Below, in pieces: positions 46,297 through 55,956 of a stretch of 64,000 nucleotides of DNA (within the stretch, counting starts at the first letter, position 1; each line of letters starts with the position of its first letter). Below the pieces are notes generated by a model. That model saw nothing but the letters and a program-made list of their open reading frames with translations, did no database searches and was not told the DNA's origin. Both the position numbers and the translations under genes were made by a program. Location of the stretch: assembly GCA_946122785.1 (NCBI GenBank), contig CAMGYJ010000003.1, positions 33,092,795 through 33,156,794 of the forward strand. The letters run 5' to 3'. Origin of the DNA: Linum tenue. Its lineage: Eukaryota; Streptophyta; Magnoliopsida; Malpighiales; Linaceae.

Positions 46297-47511
46297 CTAA
46301 GTTTCGGTCCACCCCAAAACCTCCTTGAAGTTGAGGTTCTCGTCGATGAGGTGGAGTCTCAAGTCACGAGCATGTGGTGCGGCAGGTGATGAAGGCTCGT
46401 GCACTTGATGCAGATGAAGTCTCCACCCTCGAGACCTCTTCTTCTCTTCTCTCGTCTGATTGCCCCAAACCAGATATGACAACATCGATTGACCACCATC
46501 GCGTCCACCAAGAGGGACCGATGTCGATGTGGCCTTGGTCTGGCAAAGAGACACTGCAAATGGGTCCTTGCTGAGCAATTCCTCGAAGTTTGGTGGGGAT
46601 ATCACAAGTAACTCATGGCCGGTGCAAGCCTCTTCCACCTCAACTCCGTCCTCAGCCTGGACGCCAATTGCTTCTTCAACCTCCCTTTCTTCTTCATGTG
46701 GTATCACCCCTGGGAAATGATCAAGAATTCCTCCTGCTTCGCTTTCGTCATCCTCCACAACCTCTTTCTGCACCCTTTCTTGCTCTTCTTCTTCTAGCAC
46801 GGATTGGAGAGCATGTTGCCAAGCAATTTCTTTCATGAGATCTACTTGCATCTCCTCACTCATGCCCACCTCTTCAAAGCTCAGTGTGGGATGTGGGAAA
46901 GGGTGGCCGGCTACGACATGACATTCCTGATCATGATCATCACGGGAGCTCTCCGTGACAACTTCTGTGTGCTCCACAATGTCCTTGTAGCCTTCTTCTT
47001 CCTCGTCCTCTTCTAGTATGGTAGCAGACGGGTGATCTTGAGCAAGTTGTGAGCAAACTTGCTCCACCCACTCTGTTTGCTTCGCTGAGCGTTGAACAGC
47101 CTCCTCCATATCATGGAGAAATGAGGGATCGGAAGAGGAAAGGGCTTGGATTTGAAGATCCATCTTGCGATTGCGTCTCTCGGAGTCCCGAACGAACTGC
47201 TCCAAGAGAAGCCTCAGTTCATAGTTTGGATCTGGCTGTGGAGTGTAGCATGGCTCTGCAGAATGGCCCGTGAAGGCCGCCATGGGTAACTCCAGCTCTG
47301 ATGGCCCTTCTGGTTGTGGAAGAAAGTCTTCTTGGTAATGAAATTGTTCTTGATATGCCCAGGGGTCAGATTGTACTCCGTAGTAAGGGGGTTGGTACTG
47401 GAACCCGAATCCATAGTCTTCTCCTCCTTGATTGCTCCAGGGTGTCTCGGGGTAATACCACTCGGATGGTGGTGGATACCCCCAATGATTGGAGAAGCCA
47501 TGAGGATCCAT
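46297..47511 (-). CDS. Acidic gag-like open frame of the LTR element (404 aa)
   Basis: This is the only long open frame of the element, starting about 110 bp after the PBS in element sense. The N-terminus is rich in Trp, Tyr and Pro (WGYPPPSEWYYPETPW, FGFQYQPPYYG). A helical, possibly coiled-coil stretch follows at about residues 75-110 (LLLEQFVRDSERRNRKMDLQ). The middle (about 165-310) is very rich in Glu and Asp. There is no zinc knuckle, protease or RT motif. The frame is open over its full length despite the element being non-coding otherwise. Position suggests a gag-derived or accessory protein; that is inference. Confidence 0.55.
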   Translation of the reverse strand: MDPHGFSNHWGYPPPSEWYYPETPWSNQGGEDYGFGFQYQPPYYGVQSDPWAYQEQFHYQEDFLPQPEGPSELELPMAAFTGHSAEPCYTPQPDPNYELRLLLEQFVRDSERRNRKMDLQIQALSSSDPSFLHDMEEAVQRSAKQTEWVEQVCSQLAQDHPSATILEEDEEEEGYKDIVEHTEVVTESSRDDHDQECHVVAGHPFPHPTLSFEEVGMSEEMQVDLMKEIAWQHALQSVLEEEEQERVQKEVVEDDESEAGGILDHFPGVIPHEEEREVEEAIGVQAEDGVEVEEACTGHELLVISPPNFEELLSKDPFAVSLCQTKATSTSVPLGGRDGGQSMLSYLVWGNQTREEKKRSRGWRLHLHQVHEPSSPAAPHARDLRLHLIDENLNFKEVLGWTET

Positions 47512-47618
47512 GATTCAGATCTACACCAACAAAAACAAAAACACCCAAGTGAAAAGCAAGGGTGGAAAAAAAAACCGCTAAAGTAACAAACTTCTGCCTT
47601 TCCTAATACTCTAGAAAG

Positions 47619-47636
47619 TCCCCGGCAACGGCGCCA
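47619..47636 (-). other. Primer binding site of the LTR element
   Basis: The minus strand reads TGGCGCCGTTGCCGGGGA, the PBS found in plant Athila/Tat-clade gypsy elements and described as complementary to a tRNA 3' end (tRNA-Asp in the literature I recall). It lies 25 bases from the inner end of the 5' LTR. Confidence 0.85.
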
Positions 47637-47661
47637 AAAACTTGACTCGCTAAAACACAAC

Positions 47662-49057
47662 TCCTAACAATGGCCAAGTGTAACCAATGAAAGGGACTGC
47701 AGTATAGTGGCTCAAGTAATAAATATCGAATCCACGGGTCTCTAGAGTTACTATTACTCAGCTTCAGTTCATTATCTAGCAAAACAGATCAAGATGAAAG
47801 AACTAAAACTACTCTAGCAAACTACAGTTAAAGTTAATCTAATTACAGGTTGGGAACTCACTTAGGTATGATTCCCCCTAGCCACTAGCCAGATTAACGA
47901 TTGATGATCTCTAACTTGTTTCACTTTCATTCACAATGCGGAGAATCCTTGACTAGACCTTGAGTCTCGACTAAAGGAACAAGGCCCTCTTGAGTCAATT
48001 GCCTAGAGGGACGTATCCTTCTCTAGAACAATCGATCAAGGCGTTCTGAACTAGACTCCCTCTATCGAATGAGGTTCTCAATCGATACAAAGCAGTGAAT
48101 CAACCCTCGACTAAAGCAATCGATCCACTACTATCAATCTATGGTGCTCTATTGACCTAATCAGGTATTCGCTCTCATAGGATCAAAGCAGAATCAATAA
48201 TCTCGACTAAAGCAGAATTGAATCGTGAAAACATGCATAGATTGAATATGAACTCAAGATTATCAAGTCAGAGTACTCATACAATCATCCAATCAAACAA
48301 ACATAGCTAGGGTTCCTCAAAACCTAAGTGAAGGGAAGTTACTCCATAGAGAAGGAGAGACTGCAGTAAGAATCTTCAGATGATCAGTCTTCAAGTCCGG
48401 GCTTGATTCCCGAGCTCCAATGGCGAAGAAATCCTCCAAAATAGCTCCAAGAATGTTCCCAAGTCGCTCTCTCTCTCTAGGGTTCGTCCCTTGGGTGTTT
48501 GGGATCCAAAACCCAGCTCTCTCCCTTCATTTGGCTGAAAATCGGGTTTTAAACAGCAATTCCCGACTCGCACGGCCAGGGTGCACGGCCGTGCACATCA
48601 CCATTCTGGCCGTGCACTCCAAAACGCGGCGTATCAATAAGTCGAACCTCAACCAACTCGCACGGCCAGGATTACACCTTGCACGGCCGTGCGGATTTCA
48701 CTTGTGCCCGTGCGTGCCCACGCACAATCCCGCACGGCCAGGCTGGTCACTTGCACGGCCGTGCGTGGCCACGCACAATCCCGTGCGTACCCACGCACAA
48801 TCCCGCACGGCCAAACTGGTCACTTGCACGGCCGTGCGGGTTGTGGGTGTGCCCGTGCGACTTCCTCAGAACCTCGCCATGCGTCCGATCCTCGTCCAAT
48901 CGACCTCAAACTCGCTCCCAAGCCTCCATTCACGTACTAGGACCTGAAATATCATAAACAAGCACAACCTAGCGTGAAATCGGCCTAAAACACGAGAATC
49001 AATACCTCAAACGGAGTAAGAGCAGGGGTAAAAACATGTGTAACTAACGGTCTATCA
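47662..49057 (-). repeat. 5' LTR (right copy)
   Basis: This is the partner of 43671-45066, with the same length and about a dozen differences. Examples are GATTGATGATCTC against GATCGATGATTTC, and CTTCATTTGG against CTTCCTTTGG. The promoter of the element should lie in it; no TATA box was assigned. Confidence 0.9.
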
Positions 49058-49934
49058 GTAACATAAAAATATAAATAATCAGATATGAGCATTCTGGCCA
49101 ACTGACCGGGTTATAAGGTAAGAGTTATATAAATAATAACTATTCTCCACAAGCTCCAGTACTATCTTACGAAAAACTTCTCTTTTTAGTTTATAGAAAA
49201 TAATTTATTATTATTTAGTTTATGTAGTGCCTTAATCATTAGGTACGACTCATGTATTACTTTTGTTTTTTTTAATAATAATGAATTACCTTTGTTTAAT
49301 TGATACATAAGAAATAACTATCCATTCATAACCTTTTACATAATATGTGTGGTTTAATAATGAAATCAAATTATAAAACTATCACATTTGTTAATATGTT
49401 ATTCAAAAATTAACTAATTTTATAAAATCTTAGAGTAATGCAAATAACAAAAGCTTATGGTGAAACTTGGTAGAGGAGAGAGGATAAAAATTCTTGCCAC
49501 TATTATAGAATTGTGTTCAAAAATATTTTGTATTATGTGGTCTAATAATATATGGCAAAAAAATTCAGTCCCTACTTTTTTTTAAGGAACGATGCTGTAG
49601 GCTTTGGGATGGAGATGCTTGCGCTATTAATTATATATTATATTATATTATATAAATACAATAATTAGGTGAAATATTAGTTTATTTATTCATTATAAGA
49701 TGAGTCATTTTCCCATTGGTCAATTTTCTTTTGGGTAAATAGTGTTTCTCATTTACACTCGACCAATATTTGTAACATTCCAACCTTTTTAACAAATATA
49801 TTATTTGTTTTTAGTCAATCCTGTACGATTTTGCTTTTAAGCATTATGAAGACTTTTTACGAGGTCATCCATCTTTACATTGCCACCACATTGAACAAGT
49901 TGACTACTGAATTCATGAATCATGAATCTCTCTT

Positions 49935-50955
49935 GGGGTCGTTTGGATGCAGGTTTGTAACGAGGAATTTATGAGAGATTTTAAAAGAATCTCTCATTAT
50001 GAAGGATTTTAAAACAATTCTCCATTTGGGAACATGAGAGATTGTAGACATTAGAGATTTGGAAAACCCAGAAGTGAGAGATTTCAAAATAGTTATGGGG
50101 GCAGCTAATTTGAAATCCCACATTTTTTCTTCTTTCTTTCCAAACTTGTCCTTCCCTTCCTCCCTTCTGCTTCCTCTCTTCGTGTACCCAATACCGGAAG
50201 CCTACCGCCGTCTTCGAGACCTTCACATCTCCAATCGTCTTCCAGAGAAGAGAAGCCATTGACATCGTCTTCCAGAGGTCTTCGTCGTCTGTCCATCGTC
50301 GAAGCCGCCACCCTCATCTTGAGAAGCGTCGCCGCCTTTGCCAGAAGCTGCTGTCGTCGTCTTCCAATCGTCCTCGTCCTCTACCCATCGTCGTCGATCC
50401 AGATTCATTGGCGTTATCTTCTCGTCGCCGTCGTTGTCGCTATTGCAAAGGGTTTGGAGCCGATGATTAGGACGCTTCTGGCTCTCCTCCCTCCATCCCC
50501 GTCATCTTATTCTTCTTCTCCCTTTCCTCCCGGAGCCTCCTTCCCAATCCCTCACAGATCTGTGCTATTTTTTGCGCGAAGATTGCAGATCCCAATTTTC
50601 TCAGAATCATTCCAGATCTGGTCGACTGTTGTTCGATTAAACCCCCACACTATCATTCACTTCCGACGATCTTTGCCTTCCCGACGAATCAACTGCTCCA
50701 GTCTCTGGCAAATCCATTTCCGTCGTCTCCTCATGAGCATTCCAGTCGTCGATCTGTATTGATTTTCTGGGTTCTTCATTTCATCAGTTAGAGAGAAAGA
50801 AGGTGCAAAATTGTATTTTGCATTTTGTTCTTAAAACCCAAATTTATAAACAAACAAGTGATTGATTAAAATTCTTCATATTAAAAACTTAGGTTTTTAA
50901 ACGTGGATTGTGGTAAAATCACTGATTTTAGAAAACTCTAATCCAAACCACCACT
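49935..50955. mobile_element. PIF/Harbinger-like candidate with GC-rich interior
   Basis: The left end GGGGTCGTTTGGATGC (about 49935) and right end TAATCCAAACCACC (to about 50955) form a weak inverted pair of the GTTTGGAT type common at PIF/Harbinger and Tourist ends. Between them, 50110-50760 is GC- and TC-rich with a 167-codon open frame at 50259-50762 that I do not recognise. No 3-bp TWA duplication was found, so the assignment is tentative. Confidence 0.35.
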
Positions 50956-51375
50956 TGTAATTTGTTTAGGTAAAATTTGGATAAATTACAATTTTCCCGG
51001 GTAACTGGCTAAATTACAATTTTGATTGCACGCACGTATGGTTGTGCAAAAAGGCCCAAAGCACCAATTAATGTTGACTTTATTGACATATATTCATGTC
51101 CAGTAATAATTGCAAGTGTTTAGTGTTTGTTATCGTGGTCATCTTTCTTTTACCCACCCCAAAAAGGTAAAAACAGAAGAACCCCTTCACCTAAATTCCC
51201 AATAATGATCTCAGGGGGCAAATTTCTATGATTACATTATGGTTTATACGTCACACTCGAAATAATTAGTAATTCTAATAATAACCATGACAATATATAT
51301 ATGAATGGGAAATCCGAACAAAAAAAGGAGTTAGGAGTTGACGAGATTGATTAAAGTGAATAAAGTTGGGGAGTG

Positions 51376-52183
51376 GATCAGTAATCTATGGTCAGTAACC
51401 ATCAGTAACATGTCCACATTAGCATGACATCAGTAGCCTCTCTCTTCTGGAAAGTATTTTATCTTTTTCCTTTAATCTTTAACGGACGATTTCTCTCTCG
51501 TTTTAAGTCGAAATTTAATTTTTTTGCACAATAAATCAGATTAAATATGCTCTTCAAAATGATATCCACTTTGATATATTTTTAGTACAAAAAAATTGAA
51601 TAATTTTTTACTGTCATTACCATAGTGGTATGCTCCAATTTAATACCATATGGTAAGAAAGCGTACCATGATGGTATGAACATACCAATATGATAAGAAG
51701 GTTGAATACATGATAGTAGAGTATATTAACTTCATTTATGACTTTCATCATTGTTTACTACAAGTTACCACAAGTTACCAATCACATACCATATAGTGGT
51801 AAAGTATGGTAATTTTTTATCCATTATTTTTTCACCCAGAAATTTATAGATCAATAGATCATGATGAACTCGTTTCTTCTGAGCAAACGTTTTCAAAAAC
51901 GACTTAAAAACAAAGAAGTTACCATATGGTATGTAGTTGGTAAAAAAAAAAAGTTTCTCAAAATATATTGAAAATTGATCGCATTTTGTAGAGCACAACG
52001 AACTCGTTCCATCTGTGCAAAAAAAATTGAAATCCGAGTTAGAACGAAGAAGATAAGAGTCAATTAAGAAAACTAGGAAAAATAAAATGTCTTTAATTGA
52101 CAACCCTTAGATTGAATTTTCTAGATCCACTTAAATCTAAAGGTTCAGATTTAGTTACTCATAGGTTAGTAACCATTGGTTAC
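51376..52183. mobile_element. Inverted-repeat element with GGATCAGTAA ends
   Basis: GGATCAGTAATCTATGG at 51376 is mirrored by CCATTGGTTACTGATCC ending at about 52183, and further GTAACC motifs are shared inward. The interior holds repeated ACCATATGGT-type palindromes (about 51640-51930). It is non-coding and AT-rich. No target duplication was seen. Confidence 0.45.
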
Positions 52184-53574
52184 TGATCCTATCCTAAGCC
52201 ATAAAGTTGTGCTACTATAGACGAGATTAAAGTAACGAATTCTTAAGTTATTTTTAAATTTTGAAACCCAACAATTTGAAACCGAATTACCCACAATGGC
52301 GACAATTGAGAATTATTTTCCGATGAAAGAAGACAATAGTTAGAAATAACCACTACCAACAAAAAAAAAAAAAATTCAACCTACTAACAAACCACCCTAC
52401 AAAATCAAAAGAACCTAAGCTAACTTTTAATAGAGAGAGCAACAGGACTTTACGTGCCACTTCATGAGCAGTCCAGTTGGCAGTCGCGGAACCACTCTAA
52501 AGTTATACAATGAGAAGTGAGAAATACTAGTGAAATAAACATAGACCGGTTTAATTGGAGACATCTAATATTAAATGACATGCTTGCTGGTAAGATACTT
52601 GAAATTAGTACAAAAGTTGAAGCATAGATAAGAAGTTTCCCAGATGATTATTCTCTTGTAGATTTGAAAAATTCTCTACACATTTATTTACCTTATTTGA
52701 CTTTCTCGATAGAGATTTCCGTCTTTCGTTCAAACTCTAGGTTCACTTTGCTTTTTATTCCATAATTGTCTTGTGATTGAGGAGTTTTGTGGTAGTAGAT
52801 AATTTTTCGAAAGCGTCTTCCATTTCTAAAAAAACAGGTAAGTTAATGTAAATGTGTCATTTAATCGATTATTTATTGGAAGCGGTCGACCTCTTGATGA
52901 AAACGATAAATTAGCTTCCTGAAGTTGTAACACTTTCAAGGAAGCAATATACCATTTGCCGAAAGAAGTTTACCGATTGACAAAGCAATTAATCATTTTT
53001 TTCAAATCACAACAACTTATAACTTAAAAGTCAAGATAAACATACCCAAAACTTTGTGCTCGAAACAAGGTAAAATAGAAGAGCTGGTCGACACAGAAGT
53101 ACGTAACTCATTGTCGTACCAGGCTTGGCCTTCAAATTTTAGAACGTAAAATTGGTGGATTTAAAACAATCAAGTGTGGGCTACAAACAACTAAGGTTTT
53201 CTGAGTGGGCCAAAATGTAACTTGAGCCCAATTAAAGGAAGAAGACGGTCGTCAATTTGGTTTGGTTTGGCAAATGGGAATTTAAATCCCTAATTCTGTA
53301 AAAAATCATCAACAGAGCTTTTCCGCCAAAATCTTCAACAGAGCTAATTTCTGGGCACGCCATTTCGATTTTAGAAGAAGAAAAGTGGATTTCACCAAAA
53401 AAAGAAGAAAGGGGCAAGAGGGTCGAGTTCGCGGTTCACAACTTCCTCTGCCGGCGGCGCTGTGATTCCGCCGCTGCAATGGCTTTGAACAGGTGGCGGC
53501 TTCTCCTACTTCTCAAGTCTTAACAGTTCCCTGCTCCTGAATTCTTCGACTGTCGGCGATGGTCGTAATCAGAT

Positions 53575-55698
53575 ATGATAAAAGGCAAGCCCGTGGCTCT
53601 CTTCCAATGTTTCAGAACGGGCAGCAGAAAATTAATGGCGACTTCAGTTGCTACCCTGGACCATCCTCCTCCTTCATTCGCTACTCTCCCAACTGACCGT
53701 AAGTCACTTAGCTTCGAATTGGCCGACAATCTCCTTAGTCGTGGCCTATATTCCTCTGCTCAGCAAGTCATTCAGAGAATCATCAGTTCCTCCACTACTC
53801 TCGCTGACGCGATTTCTGCAGCTGATTTCGCTGCTGGACGCGGCGTGGAGCTCAGTCTGCATTGCTATTATGTGCTTATTAGGAGAGTCATGGGCTTTGG
53901 TGATTTTCAATTCGCTCGGGCAATTTACTTTCACGGAATAGTTGATAGAGGGCTTGAGCCGGACTCGAATATTGTAAACTCCGTGATAGTTTGTCTGGCG
54001 AAATTGGGAGATTTGGAGGGGGCACTGGTTCTCTTTGACCGGCTTTGGGACAAGGGTTGGATGCCCTGTGAAGCCGCCGGTGATACAGTTCTCAGAGGGT
54101 TATATGAGCAGAAGCGGTTTCTAGAGGCACTTGTGTACTTCAATAGGATTACGAACTTGAAGGTGCATGTGGGTTTCTGGTGTTTTAATATCTTGATCGA
54201 TGGTTTGTGTAAACAGGGCCATCTTGTTGAAGCATTGAAGGTGTTCGATGTAATGCGAGACAGGACTGGCTTGCCGCCGACTGTCCATTTGTTGAAGTCA
54301 CTATTTTTTGGGTTTTGCAAGAAGGGAATTTGTGTGGATGCAGAGAGGGTTTGTCGAGAAATGGAAGAACATGGTTTCTTTGTGGATGCAGTAATGTATT
54401 CTTCCCTAATAAACGCTTACTGCAAGCATAATGATCTGAGAATGGCAATAATGGTTTTTTTCCGGATGCTGAAGATGGGATGTGAACCAGATAAGTACAC
54501 TTACACCACGTTGATTCAAGGATTTCTGAAGATGGGGTATCCTGATAAAGGATTGATTATGTACAACCAGATGTTAGACTTAGGCATGCAGCCTGATTTA
54601 GTTACTGCCCAGAGTATTATTAGTGGTTACTGTCAGAACGGAAAGGTGGATTCTGCTATGGAGTTTTTGGATAGCATGGCCCGCTCTAGTTTGGTTCCAA
54701 GTGTCCACAATTATACGTCATTGCTTTCAGCACTGTACAAGCAGAACAGGTTTTCCAATGCTAAGGTATTGTTCAGAAACATGTTAGACCGAGGAGTTAT
54801 CCCTGACCATGTCACTTTCCTAATTCTCATGAAAAATCTCCCGAAGGGGCAGGAACTTGAACTTGCTTTCTTCATCTTAAGGGCAATTGCCAGAAATGGA
54901 TGTAGGTTAGATCCTTGCTTGCTCTCTGTTTCTCCTGAGATATGCTCTACTGTGGATTTACAGTATGAAATTGAAATTCTACTGTTGGAAATTGTGAGAT
55001 CAAATTGCAATCTGGCAAATGTGTCTTTTGGCATCTACATTAGTGCCTTGTGCGAGAGTGGAAAGTTTGAAGCTGCTTTGGCTTCTTTTGAAACGCTCAG
55101 GGGACTTGGCTGCCGTCCGTTGCCTTTCACCTTCAATTCATTGATCAAGGGACTTTGCAAGCATGGGTTACGCCAGGAAGTTAAGTATTTGCTTGGTATT
55201 ATGCAAAAACACGAAATTGTTCCAGACTTCGCAACTTTCTTGATACTAGTGAGAGAGTTCTGCACACAAAATGACTTGACATCTGCTTTTGATGTTTTAG
55301 ATGAGATGAAGCAGTGTGGAATCAAGCCTACTGTAGCTATTTATGATTGTATCATTGGTTGTTTAACTAAAGGAGGCAAAATGTCTGAAGCTGAAACTTG
55401 GTTCATGAAGATGATTGAGACTGGTTTGGATCCCGATGAAATGATTTGTGTCACTATGATCAATGGTTACTTCAGGAATAAACAATCTCAGAAAGCCTTA
55501 TCCCTGTTTGATGTTATGGTGAAGAATGGGATCCAACCTACTAGATTTTCTTATAATGCCTTGATGAAGGGGCTAGTCAAGAACAAAATGGCTCGTGAGG
55601 GATGGATATATCTTCATAAATTGGTGGTGTCGAATGGCCCGTCCCCTGATTTTCGGCTGTACACTTCTCTAGTCAACCGGTTTTTCAGGAAGAGATAA
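53575..55698 (+). CDS. Pentatricopeptide repeat protein, P-class, intronless
   Basis: P-class PPR proteins bind organelle RNA in a sequence-specific way and act in its processing, stability or translation. The single open frame has 707 codons. The N-terminus (MIKGKPVALFQCFRTGSRKL) is basic and Arg-rich, as expected for an organelle transit peptide. From about residue 90 there is a run of roughly fifteen 35-residue repeats with typical phrases, for example CFNILIDGLCKQGHLVEALKV, MYSSLINAYCKHNDL and YTTLIQGFLKMG. There is no E/E+ or DYW domain. The N-terminal block LADNLLSRGLYSSAQQVIQR closely resembles the Arabidopsis protein At5g62370. As I recall that protein is about 980 residues, so this copy may be shortened. 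The start at 53575 is the first Met; a second in-frame Met at 53635 is possible. Confidence 0.85.
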   Translation: MIKGKPVALFQCFRTGSRKLMATSVATLDHPPPSFATLPTDRKSLSFELADNLLSRGLYSSAQQVIQRIISSSTTLADAISAADFAAGRGVELSLHCYYVLIRRVMGFGDFQFARAIYFHGIVDRGLEPDSNIVNSVIVCLAKLGDLEGALVLFDRLWDKGWMPCEAAGDTVLRGLYEQKRFLEALVYFNRITNLKVHVGFWCFNILIDGLCKQGHLVEALKVFDVMRDRTGLPPTVHLLKSLFFGFCKKGICVDAERVCREMEEHGFFVDAVMYSSLINAYCKHNDLRMAIMVFFRMLKMGCEPDKYTYTTLIQGFLKMGYPDKGLIMYNQMLDLGMQPDLVTAQSIISGYCQNGKVDSAMEFLDSMARSSLVPSVHNYTSLLSALYKQNRFSNAKVLFRNMLDRGVIPDHVTFLILMKNLPKGQELELAFFILRAIARNGCRLDPCLLSVSPEICSTVDLQYEIEILLLEIVRSNCNLANVSFGIYISALCESGKFEAALASFETLRGLGCRPLPFTFNSLIKGLCKHGLRQEVKYLLGIMQKHEIVPDFATFLILVREFCTQNDLTSAFDVLDEMKQCGIKPTVAIYDCIIGCLTKGGKMSEAETWFMKMIETGLDPDEMICVTMINGYFRNKQSQKALSLFDVMVKNGIQPTRFSYNALMKGLVKNKMAREGWIYLHKLVVSNGPSPDFRLYTSLVNRFFRKR

Positions 55699-55956
55699 AT
55701 TGTATTTTCATCTACCCTGGTCGTTCATAGAAATGGGTTCATTGTTGTGCTTGATACGATGATATAGTGAGGATAAAACCGTAACATATCACGAAGCAAG
55801 CTTTCAGTTAGACATACCTTATGGCTTCATAGGTCCCTGTTCCCTTGATTGGTAAGCATACTTCTTGCACAGTTAGTTCTGGTAATATAATATGGCTGCC
55901 GTACTGTGAAACCAACCATTGATATATGACAATTTGCTGTGTCTATGGAATTGCAG

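Larger units (their letters stand above)
43671..49057 (-). mobile_element. Non-autonomous LTR retrotransposon (5.4 kb, Athila/Tat-type PBS)
   Basis: Two direct repeats of 1396 bp (43671-45066 and 47662-49057) flank a 2.6-kb interior. On the minus strand the order is 5' LTR (right), PBS, one open frame, polypurine tract, 3' LTR (left). The interior encodes no protease, RT, RNase H or integrase, so it must depend on another element. The LTRs differ by only about a dozen small changes by eye, implying a young insertion. The 5-bp sequence TAACA occurs next to both outer ends (43674-43678 and 49059-49063), each one base off the expected TG/CA border. The target duplication is therefore only tentative. 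Confidence 0.85.
49058..53574. other. Intergenic DNA with two inverted-repeat elements, PPR upstream region
   Basis: No gene is supported. Two candidate elements are listed separately (49935-50955 and 51376-52183). The remainder is AT-rich. The open frame at 50259-50762 is discussed with the first element. Confidence 0.4.

Noticed and set aside
43671..49063. Firm 5-bp target duplication (TAACA) for the LTR element
   Set aside because: TAACA is present at both outer sides but one base off the TG/CA borders, and the shared LTR sequence extends across it on the left, so chance cannot be excluded.
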